Shown piece after piece: positions 38,365 to 47,257 of a stretch of DNA of 64,000 nucleotides. Location of the stretch: the NCBI RefSeq assembly GCF_900115595.1, contig NZ_FOXA01000003.1, forward strand, positions 1 to 64,000, given 5' to 3'. The translations under genes were made by a program, and so were the position numbers. The notes beneath the pieces are model-generated. The model searched no databases. It was given only the letters and a program-made list of their open reading frames with translations, and was not told the origin of the DNA. The DNA is from Tranquillimonas alkanivorans. GTDB taxonomy: Bacteria > Pseudomonadota > Alphaproteobacteria > Rhodobacterales > Rhodobacteraceae. The stretch's first letter is position 1. Every line of letters starts with the position of its first letter.

Positions 38365-39242
38365 TGCATCCCGCCCCCTCGCTCATCGCCTTCAGCACGC
38401 TCTCGGGCCTGGGTTTTGGCCTGCTTGCCGCGCTGGGGCTGGGGTTTCCTGCGGTGACCGGCTGGACCGCGCTGGTGTTTTTCGTCGTCGCCTTTGCGCT
38501 GGCGGGCGGGGGGCTGATGTCCTCGGCCGCCCATCTGGGCCATCCCGAGCGGGCGCTGAAGGCCTTCACCCAATGGCGCACGAGCTGGCTGAGCCGCGAG
38601 GCGTGGCTCGCCTGTGCGGCGTTGGGGGGCATGGCGCTCTACGCTGCGTTGCTCGTCCTCGGGGGCGTCCGCGTGGCCCTGCTGGGATGGCTGGGCGCGC
38701 TCCTGAGCCTCGCGACAGTCGGTGCGACCTCGATGATCTATGCCCAGCTTCGCACCGTGCCGCGCTGGCACCATTGGTCGGTGCCGGCGCTGTTTCTCGC
38801 CTATGCCGTCACCGGCGGTACGCTGCTGGCCGGGCAGGTGACGGCTGCGGTGGGTCTGCTGATGCTCACCGGCCTCGGGCAGTTCCTGGCGTGGCGGGCC
38901 GCCGACCGGCGCGTCGCCGCCTCGGGCACCGACATCGGAACGGCCACGGGCCTTGGCGCGCGCGGCGCCGTCCGCAGCTTCGAGCCGCCGCATACGGGGG
39001 GCAGCTACCTCACGCGCGAGATGGTGTTCGTCGTCGCGCGCAGGCACGCGACCAAGCTGCGTTCGATCGCGCTGGTGCTTGCCTTCGTCGTGCCTGCCGT
39101 GCTGCTGCTTTTGCCCTTCAGCCACGTGCTCGCCGCGCTCGCGGTGCTGAGCCACCTTGCGGGCGTGCTGGTGCAGCGCTGGCTGTTCTTCGCCGAGGCC
39201 GAGCATGTGGTCGGCCTCTACTATGGTCGCCAGTTTGGTTAA
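38364..39242 (+). CDS. soeC: Sulfite dehydrogenase membrane anchor SoeC (DmsC family)
   Basis: 292 residues with eight predicted membrane helices. DmsC-type features: SSAAHLGHPERALKAFTQWRTSWLSREAW near the start and a C-terminal RWLFFAEAEHVVGLYYG. It anchors SoeAB to the inner membrane and transfers electrons to quinone. It is third of soeABC. Confidence 0.9.
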   Translation: MHPAPSLIAFSTLSGLGFGLLAALGLGFPAVTGWTALVFFVVAFALAGGGLMSSAAHLGHPERALKAFTQWRTSWLSREAWLACAALGGMALYAALLVLGGVRVALLGWLGALLSLATVGATSMIYAQLRTVPRWHHWSVPALFLAYAVTGGTLLAGQVTAAVGLLMLTGLGQFLAWRAADRRVAASGTDIGTATGLGARGAVRSFEPPHTGGSYLTREMVFVVARRHATKLRSIALVLAFVVPAVLLLLPFSHVLAALAVLSHLAGVLVQRWLFFAEAEHVVGLYYGRQFG

Positions 39243-39252
39243 CGAAGTCTGA

Positions 39253-39272
39253 AAACGTTTCGCGCGCGAAAC
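39253..39272. promoter_or_regulatory. Overlapping palindromes before the sugar oxidation operon
   Basis: AAACGTTT (39253-39260), a LacI-type core, overlaps GTTTCGCGCGCGAAAC (39257-39272), a perfect 16-bp palindrome. They lie in the 168-base gap between soeC and the SDR gene and are candidate operator sites for a sugar-responsive repressor. No LacI/GntR gene is in the window. Confidence 0.45.
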
Positions 39273-39410
39273 ATTGTTCCGGCCCGCACGCCCCTTGACC
39301 CTGCGTCCCCGCGGCGGGATGACAGGAGGAGCCGGCCCCGACAGGCCGCGCCCATGTCAGCCACGCGCGCGGATTTTCGTCGAAAATCCGTGCCCCCTCC
39401 GGAGGAGTCG

Positions 39411-40181
39411 ATGCGCCATACCGCCCGTTTCCCAGACCTCGACGATGCGTCCGTCTTCATCACCGGCGGCGGCTCCGGCATCGGCGCGGCGCTGACTGAC
39501 GGCTTCCTGGAGCAGGGCGCGCGGGTCTTCTTCGTCCAGCGCCGCGACGGCACCGCTTTCGCCGACGAGATGGAGGACAAGCACGGCCGCCGCCCCGCCT
39601 TCGCCTCGTGCGACATCACCGACACCGCCGCGCTGCGAGACGCCCTGGCAGAGGCCGCGCGCCTGCACGGCCCCGTGACGGTGCTGGTCAACAACGCCGC
39701 CAACGACGCGCGCCACGCCGCGCTCGAGATCGACGAGGCGTACTGGGACCGGGCGATGGACATCAACCTCAAGCCGTACTTCTTCGCCGCGCAGGCCGTC
39801 GCGCCGGGGATGAAGGCGGCGGGCGGCGGCGCCATCGTCAACTTCACCTCGATCAGCTACATGATGGGGCAGGCGGGCTACGTCGCCTACACCACCGCGA
39901 ATTCAGGGATCAACGGCATGACACGGTCTCTCGCCCGGGAGTTCGGGCCCGACGGCATCCGCGTGAACGCGCTTGCCCCCGGCTGGGTGCTGACCGACAA
40001 GCAGCGCGAGATGTGGGCCACGCCCGAGGGGCTGGCCGCGCATCTCGACCGGCAGTGCCTGAAAGAGCACCTGTCGCCCGAGGACATGGCCGGACCGGTC
40101 CTGTTCCTGGCCTCCGACGCGTCGCGCATGATGACGGGGCAGGCGCTGGTCGTGGACGGCGGCGTGGTGGTGACGGGATGA
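39411..40181 (+). CDS. Short-chain dehydrogenase, likely aldose (galactose-type) 1-dehydrogenase
   Basis: 256 residues from the ATG at 39411 after a GGAGGAG ribosome site; an ATG further upstream lacks one. TGGGSGIG is the NAD(P)-binding motif, the catalytic tetrad has NNAAN, S in FTSISYM, and Y/K-like positions in YVAYTTANSGINGM. It shows Ala-Asn where the classical YxxxK Lys should be (Y-T-T-A-N), so the usual active-site Lys is not where I expect it. Context with dgoK, dgoA and a lactonase points to a sugar-1-dehydrogenase making a lactone. Its stop overlaps the dgoK ATG. Sugar identity is inferred. Confidence 0.75.
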   Translation: MRHTARFPDLDDASVFITGGGSGIGAALTDGFLEQGARVFFVQRRDGTAFADEMEDKHGRRPAFASCDITDTAALRDALAEAARLHGPVTVLVNNAANDARHAALEIDEAYWDRAMDINLKPYFFAAQAVAPGMKAAGGGAIVNFTSISYMMGQAGYVAYTTANSGINGMTRSLAREFGPDGIRVNALAPGWVLTDKQREMWATPEGLAAHLDRQCLKEHLSPEDMAGPVLFLASDASRMMTGQALVVDGGVVVTG

Positions 40182-41083
40182 GCGTGCGCCCGACCTGGAT
40201 CGCCGTCGACTGGGGCACCACCCACCTGCGCGCCTGGGCCATGGACGGGGCGAAGGTGCTGGCCAAGGCGTCGTCCGAGAGCGGCATGGCCGCGCTCGAC
40301 CGCGACGGGTTCGAGCCGGCGCTGCTGGACCTTCTTGCGCCGTGGGACGTGGGCGATCACATCAACGTCGTGGCCTGCGGCATGGTCGGCGCGCGGCAGG
40401 GCTGGGCCGAGGCGCCCTATGCCGCCGTGCCCTGCACGCCGCTGGGCGCTGGCTTCACGCAGGCGCCGGTGCGCGACCCGCGCCTGTCGGTGCACATCGT
40501 CCCCGGCGTCAAGCAGGACCGCCCGGCCGACGTGATGCGGGGGGAGGAGACGCAGATCGCCGGCTTCCTTTCGCAGCGAAAGGATTTCGACGGCGTGCTC
40601 TGCTTGCCGGGCACCCACACCAAGTGGGTGCATGTCTCTGCCGAAGAGATCGTGAGTTTTCAGACGGCGATGACCGGCGAGATCTTCGGGCTGCTGACGG
40701 ACCGCTCGGTGTTGCGCCACTCCGTGGCGGGCGAGGGCTGGGATGACGCGGCCTTCGCCGACGCCGTCACCGACTCCATGTCCCGCCCCGAGGCGCTGGC
40801 GGCGCGGCTGTTCGGCCTGCGCGCCGAGGGGCTGCTCAACGACCTCGCCGCGCAGACCGCGCGTGCGCGTCTGTCGGGCCTGCTGATCGGGGCGGAACTG
40901 GCCGCCGCGCGGCCCTATTGGCTGGGGCGCGAGGTCGCGCTGATCGGGGCACCCGCGCTCACTGCGCTTTACCGCGCCGCGCTCTCGGCGCAGGGCGTGG
41001 CGGCCGTGCGCCACGACGGCGGAGAGATGACGCGCGCGGGCCTGATCGCCGCGCATGCGAAGCTGAAGGAGACCGCCCAGTGA
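40178..41083 (+). CDS. dgoK: 2-dehydro-3-deoxygalactonokinase
   Basis: 301 residues. Features: IAVDWGTTHLRAW (phosphate-binding DWGTT), ACGMVGARQGW, LPGTHTKWV and FQTAMTGEIFGLL, all typical of DgoK. It phosphorylates 2-dehydro-3-deoxygalactonate to the 6-phosphate in the De Ley-Doudoroff route of galactose or galactonate use. It overlaps the SDR gene (ATGA) upstream and dgoA (GTGA) downstream. Confidence 0.92.
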   Translation: MSVRPTWIAVDWGTTHLRAWAMDGAKVLAKASSESGMAALDRDGFEPALLDLLAPWDVGDHINVVACGMVGARQGWAEAPYAAVPCTPLGAGFTQAPVRDPRLSVHIVPGVKQDRPADVMRGEETQIAGFLSQRKDFDGVLCLPGTHTKWVHVSAEEIVSFQTAMTGEIFGLLTDRSVLRHSVAGEGWDDAAFADAVTDSMSRPEALAARLFGLRAEGLLNDLAAQTARARLSGLLIGAELAAARPYWLGREVALIGAPALTALYRAALSAQGVAAVRHDGGEMTRAGLIAAHAKLKETAQ

Positions 41084-41685
41084 GCCGCCCCCTGATCGCC
41101 ATCCTGCGCGGCATCGACCCTTCCGAGGCCGTCGAGGTCGCCGGTGCGCTGATCGACGCCGGCATCGACCGGATCGAGGTGCCGCTGAACTCGCCCGACC
41201 CGATCGAGAGCGTGCGCCTGATGGCCGCCGCCTTCGGCGACGCGGCGCTCATCGGCGCGGGCACCGTCCTGACGACGGCGCAGGTGTACGAGGTGCGGGC
41301 GGCGGGCGGCAAGCTCGTGGTGTCGCCCAACTGCGATCCTAGGGTCATCGCCGCGACGGTCGCCGCCGGGCTTCAGAGCTTCCCGGGCGTGCTGACGCCG
41401 TCGGAGTGCTTCGCGGCGCTCAAGGCCGGGGCGACCGGTCTGAAGGTATTCCCCGCGTTCCAGATGGGAATCGAGGGCCTGAAGGCGCTGCGCGCGGTCT
41501 TGCCGGTCGAGACGCAGGTCTACATGGTCGGCGGCGTCGGACCGCGCGACTTCGGCGCGTGGCTTGCCGCCGGGGCCAGCGGCTTCGGGCTGGGCACCTC
41601 TCTCTATCGCCCCGGGGACGTGTCGGCGGATGTGGGCGCCCGCGCCCGGGACACCGTCGCCGCCTATGACGAGGTCGCACGATGA
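41080..41685 (+). CDS. dgoA: 2-dehydro-3-deoxy-6-phosphogalactonate aldolase
   Basis: 201 residues from a GTG start that overlaps the dgoK stop. The KDPG-aldolase fold has IAILRGI, RIEVPLNSP (catalytic Glu), GAGTVLT, SPNCDP and the Schiff-base Lys in GLKVFPAF. It splits the phosphorylated sugar acid to pyruvate and glyceraldehyde 3-phosphate. Length is normal for DgoA. The dehydratase DgoD, which makes its precursor, is not in this window. Confidence 0.92.
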   Translation: MSRPLIAILRGIDPSEAVEVAGALIDAGIDRIEVPLNSPDPIESVRLMAAAFGDAALIGAGTVLTTAQVYEVRAAGGKLVVSPNCDPRVIAATVAAGLQSFPGVLTPSECFAALKAGATGLKVFPAFQMGIEGLKALRAVLPVETQVYMVGGVGPRDFGAWLAAGASGFGLGTSLYRPGDVSADVGARARDTVAAYDEVAR

Positions 41686-42539
41686 GCATCACCTTCGACG
41701 ACACGCAGTGCCTGCTGGGCGAGGGGCCGCTGTGGCACCCCGAGCGCGAGCAGCTGTTCTGGTTCGACATCCTTTCGCGCCGCCTGCTGACGCGCGAGGG
41801 CGCGGGCACGCGGCACTGGCAGTTCGACGAACACGTCTCGGCCGCGGGCTGGGTCGACCGGACTTCGCTGCTGATCGCCTCCGAGACGGCGCTGTTCCGG
41901 TTCGACATCGAAAGCGGCGGGCACGAGCACGTCGTGGACCTGGAGGCCGCGGACCCGGTGACGCGCTCGAACGACGGGCGCGCGGATCCGCACGGGGGCT
42001 TCTGGATCGGGACGATGGGCAAGAACGCCGAGCCCGGGGCGGGCGCGATCTATCGCTATTACCGGGACGAGCTGCGGCGGCTTTTCGCGCCGCTGACCAT
42101 CACCAACGCCATCTGTTTCGCACCTGACGGGCGGACGGGGTATTTCACCGACACGAACGACAAGCGCATCATGCGCGTGGCGCTCGACGGCGACGGATGG
42201 CCGGAGGAGGAACCCTCGGTGCTGGTCGACCTGTCGGACACGCCGCACGCGCCGGACGGGGCGGTGACGGACGCCGATGGAAACCTCTGGAACGCGCAGT
42301 ACGGCAGCGGCCGCGTCGCCTGCTATGCGCCCGACGGGGCATTTCTGCGGGAGGTGGCCTTCCCGGCGAGCCAGACCACCTGCCCGGCCTTCGGCGGCCC
42401 GGACCTCGGGACGCTCTACTGTACCTCCGCATCGGACGGCCTCGCCCCCGAGGAGTTGGCCGAACAGCCCGCCCACGGCCGGACCTTCGCCGTCACCGGC
42501 GTGGGCGTCGGCCGTCCGGAGCCGCGCGTGGTGTTGTAA
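41682..42539 (+). CDS. SMP-30/gluconolactonase-family sugar lactonase
   Basis: 285 residues. Family features: LLGEGPLWHPEREQLFWFDI with the metal-binding Glu, SNDGRADPHGGFWIGTMG with Asn and Asp ligands, and APDGAVTDADGNLW. It opens an aldonolactone. It overlaps dgoA by four bases and is the last gene of the operon, which thus covers oxidation, lactone hydrolysis, phosphorylation and aldol cleavage. Galactono- or gluconolactone are the likely substrates. Confidence 0.88.
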   Translation: MSITFDDTQCLLGEGPLWHPEREQLFWFDILSRRLLTREGAGTRHWQFDEHVSAAGWVDRTSLLIASETALFRFDIESGGHEHVVDLEAADPVTRSNDGRADPHGGFWIGTMGKNAEPGAGAIYRYYRDELRRLFAPLTITNAICFAPDGRTGYFTDTNDKRIMRVALDGDGWPEEEPSVLVDLSDTPHAPDGAVTDADGNLWNAQYGSGRVACYAPDGAFLREVAFPASQTTCPAFGGPDLGTLYCTSASDGLAPEELAEQPAHGRTFAVTGVGVGRPEPRVVL

Positions 42540-42748
42540 GAGGCGTCGTCGGACAGGAGCACGCGGCCAGCGCAACCGGAGCCGTTTCCGCACCCGCTTT
42601 CCGCCAACACATCCGGGCCAGCGGCCAGACAGGCCCGACCGCCGCCATGGGCGGGCGTTGTCCTGTTGTGGTGAACACGCGTGAGGGGACAGTGTTACCT
42701 TTTGGCGCTCTTCCTTTGTCGGGACGCGCGCTCGTCTGGCCCCGTGCC

Positions 42749-43657
42749 TCAGATTCGCGGGATCACGAAGTCCGGCATGATGTCCGCCCGCTCCGCCGCG
42801 ACGTCGATATCCGCCCCCTTGAGCGAGCCGAAGTCGGTGACGAGCGCGGTGGCGAAGCCCATGGCGCGGCCGCCGAGGATGTCGGTGTGCAGCGTGTCAC
42901 CCACCATCAGAACGCGCGCCGGGTCGGGGCGGGGGGAGAGGCGGTCGAGGGCGAGCCTGAACACGTCGCGAAAGGGCTTGCCGAAGAAGTCGGGCACCAC
43001 GCCCGTGCGGTCGGCGAGGCGATGGGCGAAGTGGCCGGGTTCACGCGACAGCCCGTCCTCGCGCGGGGCGACGATGTCGGGATTGCCCACGAGCACCGGG
43101 CGCGGGCGGGCTGCGAGAGTCGCCTCCAGCATCTCCTGCCGGGCGTCGCTCCAGCCGTCAGAGCCGATGAGCAGGAATCCCTCCGCCGCCTCGTACTCCG
43201 CCGGGTCGTCGGCGAGGAAGCGGGCGTCGAGCGTCTCGAACTCCTCGAGCCCGTTGGCCGGGTTCAGCATCAGGCCCCAGCGGCGCGGACCCTCCTGCGA
43301 CAGGCGGCGCAGCAGCGCCTCGCGGCTGGTAACGACCTCTTCCGGCGCGAAGTCGAAGCCAAGCCGTGCATACCGCTGCATCATCAGCCGCTTCGGGTAC
43401 CCGGCGGAGTTCGACACCACCATCACCCGCTTGCCGGCGGCACGCAGGGCCGCGATGCGCTCGGGCGCGCCGGGTACCGGCGTCTCGCCCACGTTGAGCA
43501 CGCCATAGGCGTCCAGCATCACCACGTCGAACTCCCGTGCCGCCTCGCCCAGGTCGGCGGCGGTGGCATAGGTCGCACCGAACGCTGCCTCGGGCAGCCG
43601 CGCGCGGACCGCGACGTAGGATTTGAAGGCCTGTACCGACTCCTGCGTTTGCGCCAC
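42749..43657 (-). CDS. HAD-superfamily class IIA phosphatase (NagD-like)
   Basis: 302 residues. I choose the GTG at 43657, six bases after AAAGGA, over a TTG 18 bases upstream. HAD motifs: DVVMLDAYGVL (nucleophile Asp), VVSNSAGYP (Thr/Ser motif II), FGKPFRDVF (Lys motif III) and MVGDTLHTDILGG (acid motif IV). The class IIA cap lies between motifs II and III. Dephosphorylation of a sugar phosphate or nucleotide is likely. The 209 bases before it (42540-42748) hold a weak hairpin of GGTGAACAC with GTGTTACC but no gene. Confidence 0.88.
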   Translation of the reverse strand: MAQTQESVQAFKSYVAVRARLPEAAFGATYATAADLGEAAREFDVVMLDAYGVLNVGETPVPGAPERIAALRAAGKRVMVVSNSAGYPKRLMMQRYARLGFDFAPEEVVTSREALLRRLSQEGPRRWGLMLNPANGLEEFETLDARFLADDPAEYEAAEGFLLIGSDGWSDARQEMLEATLAARPRPVLVGNPDIVAPREDGLSREPGHFAHRLADRTGVVPDFFGKPFRDVFRLALDRLSPRPDPARVLMVGDTLHTDILGGRAMGFATALVTDFGSLKGADIDVAAERADIMPDFVIPRI

Positions 43658-43777
43658 CTGTTGTCCTTTCTGCAATTCCCGCAGGGGCTTGTGACGCAGC
43701 GGGAGGGAAAGATCCAGCAGGCGCGGGCGCGCGGAGGCCGGGGACGATGAGGGCAGCAGCGTGACGGTGACGCGGGG

Positions 43778-44668
43778 CTAGGCGTTCCAGCGCACCTCGC
43801 CCAGGGACGAGACGTCGTAGCCCGCCGTATTGGCGGCGCGGTCGCGGAACTCGTCGGTGCGGCAGAAGGCGAGGAAGGCCTGCACCGGCGGCTCGAACCA
43901 CGCGCGGCGGTCGATCAGGAGGTCGAAGCGTTCCTCGACGACCGGCGCGAATCCCAGGCCGAAAAGCCGCGCCAGCGCCTCGAGTCCGAAGGCCGCGTCG
44001 GCGTCGCCCTGGGCCACGGCCAGCACGGCGTCGTGTTCGCTGCGGGCGATTTCGGCCAGCGTGATGTCGTCGGACGAAAGGCCCGCCGCGGCCAGCCGCT
44101 CGCGGAACAGCGTTTCGGTCCCCGACTCGGGTTGGCGCGGGACGACACGGCGGCCGCGCAGGTCGGAGATGCCGGCGATGGTGTCCTCTTCCGCCCGGAT
44201 CACCAGCCCCCGCCGGCGCGTGGCCCAGCCCACGAGCACCGCGTTCTCGCCTGCGCAGTCGGCAGCGACGCGGGGAGTGTTCCACTCGCCCGTGGTGGCG
44301 TCGTGGATGTGCAGGCCGGCGGCCACGCCTTCGCCCGCGCGGAAGCGGGTCAGGCCGTCGAGGCTGCCGTCGAAATAGGTGGCGAGCCCGCAGCGCGACT
44401 GGCGCAGGGCCCATTCGAGGAGGGGGTCATGGCTGCCCAGGAACACGCCGGGCTGGTCCGCGCGCTCGGCCACCGGGCCGCCGCTGCTGGCTTGCGCGAT
44501 CCAGGCGCGGATCTCGCGCTCTGGGAACAGAAGCTTACCGGTTGCGCGCGAACAGGGCACCTCGCCCGAAGCGGCGAGGTCGTAGACCTTGCGCTCCTTG
44601 ATCCGCAGAAGCTCGGCCAGTTCGCGGACGGTCAGGTATTCGGGCGGGCGTGTCTGGGTGTCGGTCAT
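43778..44668 (-). CDS. HTH/periplasmic-binding-protein-like regulator of the tungstate genes
   Basis: 296 residues from the ATG at 44668 (MTDTQTRPPEYL). The N-terminus is an excisionase-like helix-turn-helix (YLTVRELAELLRIKERKVYDLAASG), followed by a PBP-like domain (about 85-290) with GSHDPLLEWALR, GLHIHDATTGEWN and PRQPESGTETLF. Proteins of this architecture lie beside molybdate or tungstate transporters and are cytoplasmic. It follows tupA in the same direction by about 65 bases, so it likely senses tungstate or molybdate and regulates this operon. Confidence 0.8.
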   Translation of the reverse strand: MTDTQTRPPEYLTVRELAELLRIKERKVYDLAASGEVPCSRATGKLLFPEREIRAWIAQASSGGPVAERADQPGVFLGSHDPLLEWALRQSRCGLATYFDGSLDGLTRFRAGEGVAAGLHIHDATTGEWNTPRVAADCAGENAVLVGWATRRRGLVIRAEEDTIAGISDLRGRRVVPRQPESGTETLFRERLAAAGLSSDDITLAEIARSEHDAVLAVAQGDADAAFGLEALARLFGLGFAPVVEERFDLLIDRRAWFEPPVQAFLAFCRTDEFRDRAANTAGYDVSSLGEVRWNA

Positions 44669-44732
44669 GCATCCTCCGCCGCGCATCATCTGCGACTGAG
44701 GGCGGGGCGGCAAGGGCCGCCCAGCGGGCGCG

Positions 44733-45551
44733 TCAGGCGCCGGCGTTGGGGAAAAAGAGCTGCTGGCCGTCGACCTCGTAGGCGCCGATGGCCTCCTGGC
44801 CTTCGTCCGACAGCAGCCAGTCGATGAAGGTCTGCCCGGCCGCGGCGTTCACGCTGGGGCACTGCTCGGGGTTTACGAGGATCACGCCGTACTGGTTGAA
44901 CAGATCCTCGTCGCCTTCGACCAGAATGTCGAAGTCGCCCTTGTTCTCGAAGCTGATCCAGGTGGCGCGGTCGGTCATGACATAGGCGCCCATGCCGACG
45001 CCGGCATTGAGCGTCGCGCCCATGCCCGAGCCGGTTTCGCGGTACCACTCGCCCGAAGCGGCGGTGGGGTCCACGCCGGTGTCGGACCAAAGCGACATCT
45101 CTTTCTTGTGCGTGCCCGAGTCGTCCCCGCGCGAGGCGAAGGGCGCGCCGCTTCCGGCGATCTGCTCGAGCGCGGCCTGCGCGTCCTCCATGCCCGCGAC
45201 GCCGGCGGGGTCGCTTTCGGGCCCGACGAGGAGGAAGTCGTTGTACATCAGGTCGAAGCGCTCGACGCCCATGCCGTCTGCGACGAACTGCTCTTCGGAC
45301 GGCTTGGCGTGGACCAGCAGCACGTCGCCGTCGCAGTTGCGCGCATTCTGGATCGCCTGCCCGGTACCCACGGCGACGACGTTGACGTCGATGCCCGTCT
45401 CTTCCTCGAACATCGGGAGGAGGTGGTCGTAGAGACCCGAATTGGCCGTCGAAGTCGTGGACTGCACGATGATCGCGTCGTCCTGCGCGACGGCCGCTCC
45501 GGCGGCCAGGAGGGCGGCGAGGGTCGCGCTGCCGAGTAGCTTCACTGTCAT
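44733..45551 (-). CDS. tupA: Tungstate-binding periplasmic protein TupA
   Basis: 272 residues with a signal peptide (MTVKLLGSATLAALLAAGAAVAQ). The mature protein begins VQSTTSTANSGLYDHLL, with the TTTS-like oxyanion loop of TupA, and has GTGQAIQNARNCDGDVLLVH and DDSGTHKKE. It captures tungstate for the TupBC importer. Order is tupB, tupC, tupA, regulator. Molybdate or sulfate binding is the alternative; the STTS/GTG pattern favours tungstate. Confidence 0.88.
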   Translation of the reverse strand: MTVKLLGSATLAALLAAGAAVAQDDAIIVQSTTSTANSGLYDHLLPMFEEETGIDVNVVAVGTGQAIQNARNCDGDVLLVHAKPSEEQFVADGMGVERFDLMYNDFLLVGPESDPAGVAGMEDAQAALEQIAGSGAPFASRGDDSGTHKKEMSLWSDTGVDPTAASGEWYRETGSGMGATLNAGVGMGAYVMTDRATWISFENKGDFDILVEGDEDLFNQYGVILVNPEQCPSVNAAAGQTFIDWLLSDEGQEAIGAYEVDGQQLFFPNAGA

Positions 45552-45584
45552 CGGGATCTCCCTTTTACTTGTTATGGGTGCGCC

Positions 45585-46349
45585 TCAGACGACGATGCGT
45601 CCGGCGAGGTAGTCGCGGGCGGCGGCGCTGGCCGGGTCCGCGAAGAAGTCGTCGGCCCGCCGATGCTCGGCCACGCGGCCGCGGTGGATGAACACCACGT
45701 CGTCGGCGAGCCGCTTTGCCTGGCCCACATCGTGTGTGACGAAGACGATGCGCGTGCCGCCGCCGCGGGCGGTGCGCACGATCTCTTCGATCTTGAGGAC
45801 CGAGGCGGGGTCGAGGCTGGCGGTCGGCTCGTCGAGGAACAGAACCTCGGGCTCGGTTGCCAAGGCCCGGGCGAGGGCGAGGCGCTGCTGTTCGCCACCC
45901 GACAGCAGGCGCGCAGGTTGGCCCGCGTGGCCCAGAAGACCCACGTGGTCGAGCAGGGCGTCGCGGCGCGCCCTGTCGCGGCGACTGCGGGCGCGCAGCA
46001 CGAAGTCGATGTTCGCGGCGACCGAGCGGCGCAGCAGGACCGGCTTCTGAAAGACCATCGCCTGCCGCCGCACGATCGCCGGGGACAGCGGGTGGCCGCC
46101 CCACTCGATGCGCCCGGCCGTGGGCGGGGTCAGGCCGTGGAGCAGCTTCAGAAGCAGGCTCTTGCCCGCGCCGTTCGGCCCCATGATCATCGTCGTGCGT
46201 CCGGCGGCGAGGGTCAGGTCGATGCCGTCGATCAGCGTCCGGCCGCCGACCTCGAGCGTCAGGCCGCGCGCGGCCAGCGGCATGAGCGGCGCGGGGCCCG
46301 CGCGTTCGGCCGTGCGGGCCGGGGCGCCGGTAAGGATCGCCTCAGGCAT
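45585..46349 (-). CDS. tupC: Tungstate ABC transporter ATPase TupC
   Basis: 254 residues. Walker A GPNGAGKS, signature LLSGGEQQRLALARAL, Walker B VLFLDEPTASLD and switch His in FVTHDVG. About 30 extra N-terminal residues precede the ABC domain. It energises tungstate uptake. It overlaps tupB by eight bases. Confidence 0.9.
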   Translation of the reverse strand: MPEAILTGAPARTAERAGPAPLMPLAARGLTLEVGGRTLIDGIDLTLAAGRTTMIMGPNGAGKSLLLKLLHGLTPPTAGRIEWGGHPLSPAIVRRQAMVFQKPVLLRRSVAANIDFVLRARSRRDRARRDALLDHVGLLGHAGQPARLLSGGEQQRLALARALATEPEVLFLDEPTASLDPASVLKIEEIVRTARGGGTRIVFVTHDVGQAKRLADDVVFIHRGRVAEHRRADDFFADPASAAARDYLAGRIVV

Positions 46350-47049
46350 AGGCCTGCCTCGTCGCGGTCATCCGCAGCCCCTGCACCAGCGCGTTCACCC
46401 CCAGCGCGATCACCATCAGCACGATGCCCAGGGCCAGCGCCAGCGGCAGGTCGCCCTTCGACGTCTCCAGCGCGATGGCGGTGGTCATCACCCGCGTCAG
46501 ATGGTCGATGTTGCCGCCGACGATGATGACCGCCCCGACCTCGGCCACCGCGCGGCCGAAGCCGGCGAGCCCGACGGTCAGCAGCGAATACCGCGCGTCC
46601 CACACCAGCGCGCCCACGGTCTGGGTCCGGCTCAGGCAGAGCGAGCGGAACTGCTCGGCGTATTCACCGTGCAGATCCTCGAGCACCTGGCGTGACAGGG
46701 CGGCGACGATTGGCGTGATCAGGATCGTCTGAGCGATGATCATCGCCGTCGGCGTGTAGAGCAGGCCCAGAAAGCCCAGCGGTCCCGCGCGCGAGAGGTG
46801 GAGGTACACGATCAGGCCGACCACGACCGGCGGCAGGCCCATCAGCGCGTTGACCACGATGAGCGCGGCGTTGCGGCCGGGAAAGCGGCTGATGGCCAGC
46901 AACGCGCCCAGCGGCAGGCCGAGGGCGCAGGCGACGAGCGTGGCGGACAGGCTGACGCGGAGCGAAAGGCCCACGATCTCGAGCAGGTCGCCGTCGCCCG
47001 ACAGGACGAGTGAAAGCGCCAGCGCGAGAGCTTGTCCGATGGCTTGCAA
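46342..47049 (-). CDS. tupB: Tungstate ABC transporter permease TupB
   Basis: 235 residues with about five or six membrane helices; the ABC permease loop is GRAVAEVGAVIIVGGNIDHLTRVMTTAIAL. The start is a TTG at 47049, so the ribosome site and start are weaker than usual. It is the first gene of the tup operon. A W/Mo importer suits the molybdopterin-type enzymes in the window (SoeA). Confidence 0.88.
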   Translation of the reverse strand: MQAIGQALALALSLVLSGDGDLLEIVGLSLRVSLSATLVACALGLPLGALLAISRFPGRNAALIVVNALMGLPPVVVGLIVYLHLSRAGPLGFLGLLYTPTAMIIAQTILITPIVAALSRQVLEDLHGEYAEQFRSLCLSRTQTVGALVWDARYSLLTVGLAGFGRAVAEVGAVIIVGGNIDHLTRVMTTAIALETSKGDLPLALALGIVLMVIALGVNALVQGLRMTATRQAYA

Positions 47050-47134
47050 AATTTCCGCCCCAGCCTTTGGTGTCGGAAATCATGCTATGAGGAGCGGTCG
47101 CGCGGCGCAAGCGCTGTATTTGCAGGCGCAGGGG

Positions 47135-47192
47135 CTCCGCAGCGCCTGTGATCGCGGGATGGTCGGCAGGCTGCGGAGTGCACTGAAGTGCA
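47135..47192 (-). promoter_or_regulatory. Structured leader or operator region upstream of tupB
   Basis: CTCCGCAG (47135-47142) pairs with CTGCGGAG (47171-47178), extended by CCTG/CAGG after a two-base bulge: a strong hairpin. Immediately next to it TGCACT-GA-AGTGCA (47179-47192) is a perfect inverted repeat. On the minus strand these lie 85-145 bases before tupB. They may be a regulator site or an RNA leader; no known W/Mo riboswitch pattern was recognised. Confidence 0.4.
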
Positions 47193-47224
47193 ATATGGTG
47201 TAAAATTTCCGGAGATGATGGCGC

Positions 47225-47251
47225 GCGGCCCGGCGAAGAAGGCCGGGCCGC
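47225..47251 (-). terminator. GC-rich hairpin after the ferritin-like gene
   Basis: GCGGCCCGGC / GCCGGGCCGC is a perfect 10-bp stem with a seven-base loop, starting seven bases past the stop of the ferritin-like gene at 47258. There is no clear T-run, common for alphaproteobacterial terminators. Confidence 0.55.
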
Positions 47252-47257
47252 CGGGCC

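Noticed and set aside
42667-42693. GGTGAACAC / GTGTTACC hairpin as an operator
   Set aside because: The stem is imperfect (needs a bulge) and there is no supporting context.
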